From NCBI RefSeq assembly GCF_002163755.1, contig NZ_CP015863.1, forward strand, positions 1,364,001 through 1,428,000: a stretch of 64,000 nucleotides of DNA, read 5' to 3'. Source of the stretch: Vibrio campbellii CAIM 519 = NBRC 15631 = ATCC 25920. GTDB lineage: Bacteria; Pseudomonadota; Gammaproteobacteria; Enterobacterales; Vibrionaceae. The translations under genes and the position numbers were made by a program. Below, in pieces: positions 26,102 through 34,156 of this stretch. Position 1 is the first letter of the stretch. Each line of letters begins with the position of its first letter. The notes under the pieces are model-generated. The model did no database searches. It saw only the letters and a list, made by a program, of their open reading frames with translations, and was not told the DNA's origin.

Positions 26102-26545
26102 TTAGTTTACCCAGTCACGCAATTCGAAAGTTAGTTCGTGGTCTGCGTTTTTCAATACTAGACCTTCGTTAGTCAGAGTAATGTCGCTCCAATCAGAAAG
26201 CGTTTCAGACATTACTTTTTCAATCTTCATTTGGTCTTCCATACACATCTTCATGGTCATGCCCATTTTCTCGATGCGTAGTTGGTTGTCTTTCAGTTCT
26301 GCTTGACCGAAGAAGTTGTTACAACCAGCGTTGCCGTTTGCAGTTAGGTTTTCACCAATCTCTAGGCGAGGAGCTTGACGCTCTTCTGCAGCGATGTTTT
26401 TGCCATCGATTTGAACCAACTGCCAGTTGTGGTGTTGTAGATCTTGAGCCGTAATTTCTTTCACATTGTCACCTTTGCTAGCGCATGCAGTCATTAGAAC
26501 TGGAAGTGAGATTGCTGCTACTAACGTTTTTAGGCTAAGCTTCAT
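26102..26545 (-). CDS. hslJ: META-domain lipoprotein, HslJ-like
   Basis: 147 residues with a lipoprotein signal (LMTAC, lipidated Cys21). Residues ~35-145 are a META domain: HNWQLVQIDGK, GNAGCNNFFG and MGMTMKMCMEDQMKIE are the conserved blocks. HslJ is an outer-membrane-associated heat-inducible lipoprotein linked to novobiocin tolerance in E. coli; its biochemical role is unknown. Internal Cys residues in GCNNF and KMCME could pair. Single gene, convergent with the SulP gene. Confidence 0.85.
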   Translation of the reverse strand: MKLSLKTLVAAISLPVLMTACASKGDNVKEITAQDLQHHNWQLVQIDGKNIAAEERQAPRLEIGENLTANGNAGCNNFFGQAELKDNQLRIEKMGMTMKMCMEDQMKIEKVMSETLSDWSDITLTNEGLVLKNADHELTFELRDWVN

Positions 26546-26765
26546 TTTATTGACTCCGTTTTTAGAAAACGTGGTAAGTATAGGTAATAAAACACTGTTT
26601 TTGTCAGCATACGGTTATGGTTTCGTATGTTTTTAAACACGGCGTATTTTATAACAGAGATCCCATTCTCGGTATTGAAATTCACCGAAAACTTCGAAAT
26701 TTCTTATGGTTATTCGACTATAAGCGAATCGGGTCTTGATGAGATAACCAAAGAACGGGTTGAGC

Positions 26766-27014
26766 ATGGAGCAATTGGAGTTTTTTACCGTCCCAAGTCC
26801 TTGTGTTGGAGTTTGTACGTCTGACGAAAAAGGTTATTGCAAGGGATGCATGCGTAAAAGAGAAGAGCGGTTTAATTGGCTGAGTTTTACTCCTGCGCAG
26901 CAGTTGCACGTCATTAAGCTGTGTCGTCAGCGATACAGAAGAAAGGTATTAGCAGGGAAGGGGAAAACAGAGTTGCCTCATGATGATGCCTCACCGCAAC
27001 AAGATCTGTTCTAG
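26766..27014 (+). CDS. DUF1289 small Cys-rich protein
   Basis: 82 residues from the ATG at 26766 (an upstream TTG two codons earlier is the alternative; neither has a strong ribosome site). The DUF1289 pattern is clear: PSPCVGVCTSDEKGYCKGC, four cysteines that probably bind zinc or an Fe-S cluster, followed by RTxxEIxxW-like FNWLSFTPAQQLHVI. The C-terminal tail is basic then acidic. The function of the family is unknown. It stands alone, divergent from hslJ. Confidence 0.8.
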   Translation: MEQLEFFTVPSPCVGVCTSDEKGYCKGCMRKREERFNWLSFTPAQQLHVIKLCRQRYRRKVLAGKGKTELPHDDASPQQDLF

Positions 27015-27132
27015 TTATTCATCCTATCGTTCTCGTTTCATAACGATTCCCGGCCCAGTTTGAAATGATTATCCAAAAGAGAGCCGGGAAATTCCTATCC
27101 ATTTTCTCGCCCGACAATATGAGCGATTGGCG

Positions 27133-27495
27133 TTATTTTAATGACCATTGGTCGCTTACCCAGCCTCCTGCTTGTTCGTCGAAGTGACTCCCAGCAAAGC
27201 GGTGATTTTGTTCTACCTCTAATTTACTTGTGGGCAATTCATCCATCAATTGGTGAATGTATTTTGCCATTGGGTCAGTACACGCTTCACGCTCTCTACG
27301 AGTAACCACTTCTTTAATTAATTGCAGTCTATAGCTGTTGCTGGCTCGTTTCATTTTTGACCTCCAGAACTCGATGGCAGCAGTTTGAACACATTGGCGT
27401 TCAGATCGCTGCTCATTAGCGGGAGCGTAGAAGCTCATCGCTTTCGTTTGAAGTCCGAGAGACAAATTGTTTGAGAGCAGTGTTTGTAACGCCAT
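27133..27495 (-). CDS. hypothetical protein
   Basis: 120 residues, soluble, basic in the middle (RSKMKRASNSYRLQLIKEVVTRREREAC) with an acidic C-terminal third ending GGWVSDQWSLK. No signal peptide or membrane helix. The frame fills the gap between the DUF1289 gene and the nucleotidase terminator, and its composition is protein-like, but I do not recognise a family. The start at ATG 27495 is the only sensible one. Confidence 0.55.
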   Translation of the reverse strand: MALQTLLSNNLSLGLQTKAMSFYAPANEQRSERQCVQTAAIEFWRSKMKRASNSYRLQLIKEVVTRREREACTDPMAKYIHQLMDELPTSKLEVEQNHRFAGSHFDEQAGGWVSDQWSLK

Positions 27496-27678
27496 TCACA
27501 TCTTTCGCAGAATCATTTTCTGTGTGAATCAAAAAGACTCCTAAAACTCAGTTAATGAATCTGCTTATTTGAAAGACCTTATCAAACATAGAAGTCTCGA
27601 ACAGGGGCGTCAATAACACAAATGAACAATTTTTGAACGATTTGTGAAGGTGGCGTTTTATCAGAGATTTAGCTCCAA

Positions 27679-27709
27679 TAAAAAAACCGGAGCCGCTTGG
27701 GCTCCGGTT
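27679..27709 (-). terminator. intrinsic terminator after the nucleotidase
   Basis: AACCGGAGCC / GGCTCCGGTT around a 5-nt loop; on the minus strand followed by a run of seven T. About 90 nt past the stop. Confidence 0.88.
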
Positions 27710-27799
27710 GGTCTTAGAGTGAGTCTGACACGCCTTTGGTTCGATTGTTATGCAACCGAATGGCTGTCAACATCTAAGTGTAGACAAGAATAGTGCAGA

Positions 27800-29503
27800 T
27801 TAGCTACCTGTCGCAGGACAGCCTTTCACCGCTTCACCGTTGCTAAAGTATTCGATGTTGCCTAGATTCTTGTTGTAATCTTCTGCAGAAATCTGAGGGT
27901 TCTTAACGAAGAATTCACGTAGTACAGATGCATCTGTCATTTGCGTAGACTCAACATCAATAATTGGGTAATCATCACCACCCGCAGCGCTGAAGCTGAT
28001 TACAGAGAAGGTGTACGTCGCTGCTGGATCGAAACCTTTATTGTTGATGTCTGTAATCGTTACGTCGCTTTCGTCACAGTTAACAGTCAGTTTGATGTTA
28101 TCCAGCTGAGCGTAAGCACCAGAACCTGCTGACTTAGTTGCTACTACGTCTAGGTACTCTTTCACTTCTGCACCCGTCATGGTTGCTTTAGTTACGAAGT
28201 TACCAAAAGGTTGTACCGTTAGTACGTCGCGGTACGTGATGTCGCCAGTTTGGATTGAATCACGCACACCACCTGAGTTCATTACACCGAAGTCAGCGTT
28301 AACTAGGTTGTATGTACGGTACGCTTCACCCAATAGGTGACCAAGGTTTGTTTGTTGTGAACGAACTACGCCACGGTCGCCTTCAAGTTTGCCGTCAGTT
28401 TCTGAAACTTTAACATCCAACAAGTCTTGACCTTGTTGTTGGTAAGGTAGAAGGATCGATTTCACTGTCGCATCGTGCTTGATGTATTCACCGATAACTT
28501 CATCGTTATCATCAAGAAGGTTCACAGGGATCAGAGCATAGTTCGCTAGGTGAAGTTTGCCATCGTAGTATTCGAAGTCTGCACGACCTACGTATTTGCC
28601 CCACTCATGCGCTTGCATGATGTAAGTGCCGTTTTGTTGATCTGGCGTACAGTCATCACCTGGTTTGAAGTCAGCGTAGTTATTGGTACCTGGCTCCATA
28701 CATACAGGGTTTTGAGAGTGGCCACCGATGATTGCGTCTAGTTCACCTTCTTCAAGAGAACGTGCAAGTAGAACATCACCAGGTGCTTCGCTGCCGTGTT
28801 GACCATCTTGGTAGTGACCCATATGAGTTGTAGCAAATACTAGGTCAACTTTTTCGTTTGCTTCGATTTCTGCAAGTACTTTTTGGATTTCAACTTGTGG
28901 ATCTTCGAAGTAGATATCAGCAACGTTGTCTGGGTTTACCAGTTTCGCTGTGTCTTTTGTTGTAAGACCGATTACCGCTACTTTAAGGCCGTTAATCGTG
29001 AATACTTTGTAAGGGTCGAAGTAACGCTCGTCAGTTACTTTACCGTCTGCATCTTTCTTGTAGATGTTCGCTGCTAGCATAGGGAAGTCTGCTAGCTCAG
29101 CTTGCATGTCTAGAACATCTAGAGAGTTATCGAATTCGTGGTTACCCACTGCCATTGCATCGTAACCAATCAGGTTCATACCTACGAAGTCTGGTACTGC
29201 ATCTTGCATATCTGACTCTGGTACACCTGTGTTGATGTCACCACCAGATAGAAGAATACTCTCACCGCCGTTTGCAGCAACTTCTGCACGAATTGACTCG
29301 ATAAGCGTTTTACGAGCAGCCATGCCGTACTCGCCATCACTGTTGTGCCAGAAACGACCGTGGTTATCGTTAGTGTGTAGAACCGTGAACTTAGTACAAG
29401 AGTCTGCTGTGTCACAGGTCACTGGAGAGTTGTCGCTGTCTGAGCCACATCCTGCTAGCGCAGCGCCGACCGAAAGTACCAAAAGGGATTTGGAAAACTT
29501 CAT
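27800..29503 (-). CDS. lipoprotein 5'-nucleotidase / metallophosphatase (UshA/NutA-like)
   Basis: 567 residues with lipoprotein signal LAGC (Cys19). Residues ~40-330 are a calcineurin-type metallophosphatase: HTNDNHGRF (first metal ligands), GGDINTG, GNHEFDN (catalytic Asn-His), THMGHY and GGHSQNP. Residues ~370-540 form the 5'-nucleotidase C-terminal domain with GGVRDSI and VQPFGN. The NutA-type enzyme of marine vibrios is surface-anchored and releases nucleosides and phosphate from external nucleotides, with chloride dependence reported. It resembles V. parahaemolyticus NutA but is clearly a diverged paralogue, so no symbol is given. Confidence 0.88.
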   Translation of the reverse strand: MKFSKSLLVLSVGAALAGCGSDSDNSPVTCDTADSCTKFTVLHTNDNHGRFWHNSDGEYGMAARKTLIESIRAEVAANGGESILLSGGDINTGVPESDMQDAVPDFVGMNLIGYDAMAVGNHEFDNSLDVLDMQAELADFPMLAANIYKKDADGKVTDERYFDPYKVFTINGLKVAVIGLTTKDTAKLVNPDNVADIYFEDPQVEIQKVLAEIEANEKVDLVFATTHMGHYQDGQHGSEAPGDVLLARSLEEGELDAIIGGHSQNPVCMEPGTNNYADFKPGDDCTPDQQNGTYIMQAHEWGKYVGRADFEYYDGKLHLANYALIPVNLLDDNDEVIGEYIKHDATVKSILLPYQQQGQDLLDVKVSETDGKLEGDRGVVRSQQTNLGHLLGEAYRTYNLVNADFGVMNSGGVRDSIQTGDITYRDVLTVQPFGNFVTKATMTGAEVKEYLDVVATKSAGSGAYAQLDNIKLTVNCDESDVTITDINNKGFDPAATYTFSVISFSAAGGDDYPIIDVESTQMTDASVLREFFVKNPQISAEDYNKNLGNIEYFSNGEAVKGCPATGS

Positions 29504-29852
29504 AAGGGATCCTTTCTTTGTGATTTTGTTATTGTTACGGCCGTGAAATATACGGAATTAGTGTGAAACTTTAGTGATCTATATCTTATTTACAGTTCTA
29601 TCGGATACAGGAATTAACAGGCCTGCAAGGCATGTCGCCAAATAAACAGAAATTGTATTTTGGAAGGTGGTTATTGCTTTTGTGTCTAAATACGTGAGCA
29701 GTTTAACTGAAAGTGTTTTGTTTTTGTGAATCAATACAGGTTTTGGTGAGATATAAAGCGAATTTTGATGATTATTTTAGCAAAATTATGTCTCATTACT
29801 GCTTGAGAAATAAATAGTTATAATTTGCTGTACACTGTATTGAGAGAAAGGG
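29504..29852. other. intergenic stretch without a recognised gene
   Basis: AT-rich divergent region between the nucleotidase and the first GNAT gene. It should hold both promoters. A TATAAT-like hexamer near 29819 lies about 30 nt before the GNAT start. No clear operator or RNA was seen. Confidence 0.3.
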
Positions 29853-30557
29853 ATGCTCAAAAAAACAACCACGCTTTCCGCGGAAATCGATTGCTCTTGG
29901 CAAAAGCAGTTCAAAGTGAGCTGTAATTTGTACAATGGCTATTCATATGACCCTCACTATTGGCAAAAGTTCTCCGATCTTTGTGCTGTATTTTTATACC
30001 AATCTGACGGCTGCACGTTTATATCTTGCCCCGAAAATCTATGGGACAAAATTAAACATGTTCAGCCAAGTGAACTCGAGAAAAGATTAAATAATAAGCA
30101 ATTGTTCTGTGAATATGACGATGTCGACTATTATTTATTTAATGACGGCAAAATCAATCAAGACGATGGGATACATTTTCTCTCTATCGAGTCTGATCTC
30201 GAGTTACTTGAATCGTTTGTAAGTCGAATGAGTGAAGAAGATATCCTCAAAGCGGATTTCGACCTCGATAGCCATTTCTTTTATGGTATTTTCGATAACA
30301 AAGCGTTGGTCGCTGTGCTTGCTTCTTATTGTTTTAAAGGGAAAGAACCGTTTGAGTCTTTATCCATATTGGTTGCTCCTGAAGCAAGAGGTAAAGGATA
30401 TGGAAAACGGCTGCTTGCTCATTTAGTTAGTGAGGTGAAGTTTAGGCAGCGTAAAGTTAGATATCGAGTGAATATTGAAAACACGCCTTCAATAAAGTTG
30501 TGTCAATCTTTGGGTTTTGAAGCGTACAGTCGTCAAAGAGTATTTACTCCGGAGTGA
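29853..30557 (+). CDS. GNAT-family N-acetyltransferase with unusual N-terminal region
   Basis: 234 residues. The C-terminal half (about 135-230) is a GNAT fold: beta strand LSILVAPEARGKGYGKRLL contains motif A (Q/RxxGxG/A as ARGKGYG), and NIENTPSIKLCQSLGFEA is the usual motif B. The N-terminal ~125 residues (aromatic-rich, with SCPENLWDKI and YYLFNDGKIN) look like a second, degenerate GNAT-type domain. Acyl acceptor unknown. It precedes another GNAT gene by 15 nt, so the two form an operon. Confidence 0.8.
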   Translation: MLKKTTTLSAEIDCSWQKQFKVSCNLYNGYSYDPHYWQKFSDLCAVFLYQSDGCTFISCPENLWDKIKHVQPSELEKRLNNKQLFCEYDDVDYYLFNDGKINQDDGIHFLSIESDLELLESFVSRMSEEDILKADFDLDSHFFYGIFDNKALVAVLASYCFKGKEPFESLSILVAPEARGKGYGKRLLAHLVSEVKFRQRKVRYRVNIENTPSIKLCQSLGFEAYSRQRVFTPE

Positions 30558-30572
30558 TAAGCAAGGCAGGCA

Positions 30573-31088
30573 ATGGGATATACAGTTAGAAATGCAGTGA
30601 GAGGTGAGGCGAACCAGATCGCCAAAATACACGTTGATTCATGGCAGGTTGCCTACAGAGGACTGATGCCACAGAGCTATATTGATCAGTTTACTCGAGA
30701 GCGTCGAGAGCGAATGTGGACGCGAGTAATGACAGAGCAACTGGCAAACCTCATTGTTGTAGAGAAGCAGAAAGAGATCGTCGGCTTTCTAAGTTATGAA
30801 CTGCCTAATCACTCCAGCGAAGACAAAACTGCGATTGTGACCTGTTGCTATGTGTCGCCATTGTATTTTGGGCAAGGAGCAGGCAGTGCGTTGTTTGATG
30901 AATTGGAAACACGATTACTCTCAACGCCTGTGATGCAAATTAGCCTTAAGGCACTAGATACCAATAAGCAGGGACTCAATTTCTACAAGAAGTGTGGTTT
31001 TGTGCGCTCTGGTGAGGAAGAGTCGGAAGTGATTGATGACATGACGTTGAACGATGTGACGCTGGTGAAGTACATAGCGCGTACCTAA
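30573..31088 (+). CDS. GNAT-family N-acetyltransferase
   Basis: 171 residues, one complete GNAT domain. HVDSWQVAYRGLMPQSYID at the N-terminus is typical of the subgroup annotated as putative phosphinothricin or ribosomal-type acetyltransferases; motif A is CYVSPLYFGQGAGSALFDEL and motif B LDTNKQGLNFYKKCGF. The N-terminal WxxAYRG pattern suggests a small amine acceptor, but this is family knowledge, not evidence. It follows the previous GNAT gene by 15 nt and ends at a bidirectional terminator. Confidence 0.83.
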   Translation: MGYTVRNAVRGEANQIAKIHVDSWQVAYRGLMPQSYIDQFTRERRERMWTRVMTEQLANLIVVEKQKEIVGFLSYELPNHSSEDKTAIVTCCYVSPLYFGQGAGSALFDELETRLLSTPVMQISLKALDTNKQGLNFYKKCGFVRSGEEESEVIDDMTLNDVTLVKYIART

Positions 31089-31201
31089 TTGTCTCAGCTG
31101 AAATTCGTTTTCACTGAAATACTCAATGCAAAACTTGGTCGATTCGAGAGTTGTTTATCAGATTCGAAGAGTAGGGGACATTTTCTTCTGCCCTAAATAG
31201 T

Positions 31202-31234
31202 AAAACCCCGGAGGTGGTAAGTCTCCGGGGTTTT
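31202..31234. terminator. bidirectional terminator between GNAT operon and rplY
   Basis: AAAACCCCGGAG / CTCCGGGGTTTT around a 9-nt loop with T-tracts in both directions. Confidence 0.9.
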
Positions 31235-31320
31235 GAAATTTTTTAGATGTCTCGGTTGGTAAGTCCGATAATCTTTATGCAAAAGGTTTGGATTTTATCC
31301 GTTAATTCCTTGGTAGGGAA

Positions 31321-31599
31321 TTAGATACGGATGAAGTCCATGTGCTCAACTTTTGGCTTGAAAGCGTGACGTTGAACGTCTTGCGGCTTAACTTTAACTT
31401 CAGCGCCGTCGATCACTAGAACGATACCTTCGTAGAACTCAGGCTTGTCCATTTGGTTAACGATGTCGTCGTGGTTAAGAACGATAGCAACTGCTGCTTC
31501 TTCACCGCCGTATACAACTGCAGGGAATTTGCCAGCGTGACGTAGGCGGCGGCTCGCACCTTTACCTAGTTCAGTACGTACTACTGCTTCGAATTTCAT
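31321..31599 (-). CDS. rplY: 50S ribosomal protein L25
   Basis: 92 residues from the ATG at 31599; GAGAG lies upstream, and the TTG five codons earlier is rejected because the family starts MKFEAVVR. It is the short form of L25 (no CTC C-terminal domain), which binds loop E of 5S rRNA in the large subunit. GKGASRRLRHAGKFPAVVYGG is the conserved RNA-binding part. Monocistronic, with a promoter and structured leader upstream. Confidence 0.95.
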   Translation of the reverse strand: MKFEAVVRTELGKGASRRLRHAGKFPAVVYGGEEAAVAIVLNHDDIVNQMDKPEFYEGIVLVIDGAEVKVKPQDVQRHAFKPKVEHMDFIRI

Positions 31600-31729
31600 A
31601 GTATTTACTCTCAAATTAGTAAAAAATAAAACTTTACAAACACAATGCGACCTTGTGTTCGTAGTAAAGCTTGAAACAGGAACTGTTCAAGCGAGCGCGG
31701 ATACTATCATCCTGATCTACATTCAGCAA
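31600..31729 (-). promoter_or_regulatory. rplY promoter and structured leader
   Basis: On the minus strand TTGCTG (31724-31729) and TAGTAT (31701-31706) are 17 bp apart, followed by a GC-rich discriminator. The ~95-nt leader contains two perfect-armed hairpins: GCTTGAA / TTCAAGC at 31669-31692 and AACACAA / TTGTGTT at 31639-31659. E. coli rplY is known to be autoregulated through its leader; here the analogy is inference. Confidence 0.5.
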
Positions 31730-32021
31730 CCAAAATTGTACCTAAATCACCAAAAAGCCAGTAATTCTTCTTTAAGAAGAGTGTCTGTTTTGCGGTGTCG
31801 GCAAAACTTTGTCCGCATTGCGCTGATTTTAACCTATTTGGCTTTTTGTCAGCACGTTTTGATTTGCCTAGGACTCAATCCTCTTTCCAAGTTAATTCAT
31901 TCATTAACGACATCTGTTATTCACAAAATGAACGCAAAATGAATGTTGACCTCAGTAACTGTTAAGTCAGTCGGTTCTATTCTCCATCGTACATAAACGG
32001 ACAACCTCAATGGAGCACATT
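31730..32021. other. region between rplY and the glycosyltransferase
   Basis: No convincing gene. A plus-strand frame across 31655-31942 has no ribosome site and overlaps the rplY promoter, so it is treated as chance. The glycosyltransferase promoter should lie near 31930-31990, but no clear hexamers were found. Confidence 0.3.
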
Positions 32022-32756
32022 ATGAATCCTATCAGTATCGTGATTATTACCCTTAATGAAGAAAAACGTATTGGTCGACTACTTGAAGATTTAACCAAAC
32101 AAACTCACCAGAACTTTGAAGTGATCGTGGTGGATTCGAACAGCGAAGATTCGACTCGTGAAGTTGCACAAGCTTACGAAAGCGCATTGTCAGAACTGAC
32201 GGTGCATCATATGGATACGCGTGGTGTCAGTCTAGGTCGTAACACAGGTGCAGAACTGGCGAAATATGAACGTATTCTGTTTTTGGATGCGGACGTACGC
32301 TTACCGAGTGATTTTTTGAGCCGCGCTATGAGTAAACTTGAGGACGCGAAGCTAGAAGTTGCTGGTGTGTACATGGGCTCAAAAAATCTGCCAATGGCGC
32401 ATAAGTTGGGTTACTGGGTGTTTAACGCGGGTTTGTTTATTACTCAGTACACTTTCCCAACGGCGGTAGGTGCTTGTATTTTCTCTACCAAACGTGTGCA
32501 TAACGAGATTAATGGTTTTGATGAATCCATTACGCTTTGTGAAGATTGCGATTACGTGAAGCGTGCTTCAAAAACTTGGCGTTTCCGTTTTTTACCGATG
32601 ACGTTTGCATTTGACCCGCGTCGTTTGGATCAAGATGGTTTCTTTAAAATGGGTATGACCTATTTCAAAGCCAATGTACGACGATTCTTCTTTGGTGAGA
32701 TGCGTAACAACGAAATGGAATACAAATTCGGTCACTACAAAGACCAGCATTCATAA
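32022..32756 (+). CDS. family 2 glycosyltransferase
   Basis: 244 residues from the ATG at 32022, with GGAG seven bases upstream; the ATG four codons earlier overlaps that ribosome site. GT-A fold: SIVIITLNEEKRIG (nucleotide-binding strand), VIVVDSNSEDSTRE, and metal-binding motif FLDADVRLP near residue 90. A later LCEDCDYVKRA matches the ED acidic motif of the acceptor site. There is no clear membrane anchor apart from a hydrophobic patch near 125-145. It is 14 nt ahead of the DedA/LssY gene. The pair may act on an undecaprenyl- or lipid-linked sugar, an inference. Confidence 0.85.
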   Translation: MNPISIVIITLNEEKRIGRLLEDLTKQTHQNFEVIVVDSNSEDSTREVAQAYESALSELTVHHMDTRGVSLGRNTGAELAKYERILFLDADVRLPSDFLSRAMSKLEDAKLEVAGVYMGSKNLPMAHKLGYWVFNAGLFITQYTFPTAVGACIFSTKRVHNEINGFDESITLCEDCDYVKRASKTWRFRFLPMTFAFDPRRLDQDGFFKMGMTYFKANVRRFFFGEMRNNEMEYKFGHYKDQHS

Positions 32757-32770
32757 TCGTCGGAGGCTGC

Positions 32771-34066
32771 ATGCTGGAGACTATCAGTCTGTTCTTCGGA
32801 GCACTCCTTGATTCGACGATTGGACCTAATCTCTTTGTCCCGGGCGAGCCGTTTTTGCTCGCTGCGGGCTATCAACTACATGAAGGCGTGATTTGGGGCG
32901 TCGTCGCCGTTTTGTTGGGCGGTTGGATTGGCGATCAACTCAGTTACTTTATTGGAAAACGTGCTGGCTCTAAAACACAGAAGAAGCTGATTCGTTGGCA
33001 AGCCAAAACAAGGCGTCCAATTGCGCGCTGTCGTTTGTTAATGAAAAAACGCGGTAATGCTATTTTGATCTTTGCTCGTTTACTCGGACCTGGTGCTTGG
33101 GTCGTGCCATTTATGGCGGGTACTGCGAATGTGAGTTGGAAGCGTTTTACTGTCTGTTCATCAATTGGATTGATACTTGGTGTTGGGCAATTTGTCGTTG
33201 CTGGGTATTTGCTTGCTGCGGGTCTTAACACATGGATTCCACTTGATTCCATAAAGTTCATCCTTGTTGAGCATAAGCTTCTTATTGCCTCAGTACTCAT
33301 CGCTTCTGTATTCGCTCTTGTGGCTTGGAAGAAAAACTGGTCACGTAAATGGACCAAATCCCTAACGGCTTTAGTGTTCTGTTTAGTTGCTGCGAATTAT
33401 GGACACTTTTTCTATCTAGCAGACGACAATATTGAACAAACCGATGTCACTGGAAATCAATCGATAGTCCTTAATGATATCGGCTTTAAGGTTTATCCGG
33501 GGCGCTCGAATGTGTTTGACGCTCAGGCCGTAAATTTGGTCTACGTCGGTGAATCACCGAGAACCTTAATGCAAGAACTCGGTTGGCTAGAAAATCAAAC
33601 CTTTTCAAGAAACGACATTGAGTTGGCAGATTATGCGAGCTTATTAAAGCAAAAGCTGCCACCTGTGTCGGATTTGTTTTGGAATGGCAAACCACAAGCG
33701 ATGGCATTTCAAGAGCCAGGAAGTTTGCTAAAACGCTCTCATGTACGCTGGTGGCCAGCGGGGTTAGAATCAAAGTCAGGTCAACCGATTTGGGTGGGTG
33801 CGATTAGTTACGATGACGGTCTAAAGTTGGCGCATTATTCGGGCATTGTGACGGTTTTGCATCGAATAGATCCTAATGTGGACAGCGAAAGGGATCGTCT
33901 AGCGAATCAAATTGAAGCCAGTCATTTAAGGCTAGTGGGAGAGTTACATTCTTTGGCACAGCCTGTTGCAATGGACAGTAAGCATGACTATTACTCTGAT
34001 GGAAACGTGTTGTTGATTAGCGAGCCATCATTAGCCATAAACTTATCCAACCAAAAAGTTATCTAG
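32771..34066 (+). CDS. DedA-family membrane protein fused to an LssY C-terminal domain
   Basis: 431 residues. Residues ~1-180 are a DedA (VTT) domain with FVPGEPFLLAAGY, GGWIGDQLSYFIGKRAG and FARLLGPGAWVVPFMAG; DedA proteins scramble or recycle undecaprenyl phosphate and phospholipids. After another helix (about 180-205) residues ~235-430 match the soluble LssY C-terminal domain (VNLVYVGESPRTLMQELGW, VRWWPAG, PIWVGAISYD). The same domains occur in other Gammaproteobacteria next to PAP2 phosphatases, but here the PAP2 part is absent. Follows the glycosyltransferase by 14 nt. Confidence 0.8.
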   Translation: MLETISLFFGALLDSTIGPNLFVPGEPFLLAAGYQLHEGVIWGVVAVLLGGWIGDQLSYFIGKRAGSKTQKKLIRWQAKTRRPIARCRLLMKKRGNAILIFARLLGPGAWVVPFMAGTANVSWKRFTVCSSIGLILGVGQFVVAGYLLAAGLNTWIPLDSIKFILVEHKLLIASVLIASVFALVAWKKNWSRKWTKSLTALVFCLVAANYGHFFYLADDNIEQTDVTGNQSIVLNDIGFKVYPGRSNVFDAQAVNLVYVGESPRTLMQELGWLENQTFSRNDIELADYASLLKQKLPPVSDLFWNGKPQAMAFQEPGSLLKRSHVRWWPAGLESKSGQPIWVGAISYDDGLKLAHYSGIVTVLHRIDPNVDSERDRLANQIEASHLRLVGELHSLAQPVAMDSKHDYYSDGNVLLISEPSLAINLSNQKVI

Positions 34067-34071
34067 ATATA

Positions 34072-34110
34072 AAAATGGCACCTAGCGAATAATTCGATAA
34101 GTGCCATTTT
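34072..34110. terminator. terminator between the DedA gene and the sensor kinase
   Basis: AAAATGGCAC / GTGCCATTTT arms around a 19-nt centre containing a second small stem (CGAAT / ATTCG). T-rich on both sides; serves the two convergent operons. Confidence 0.75.
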
Positions 34111-34156
34111 AAACCCTTGCAGTAAATAACAGGTGTAGGTGATAGATATGAGTTGC

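Noticed and set aside
31655..31942. 95-codon plus-strand frame between rplY and the glycosyltransferase.
   Set aside because: It lacks a ribosome site and overlaps the minus-strand promoter and leader of rplY; composition is not protein-like.
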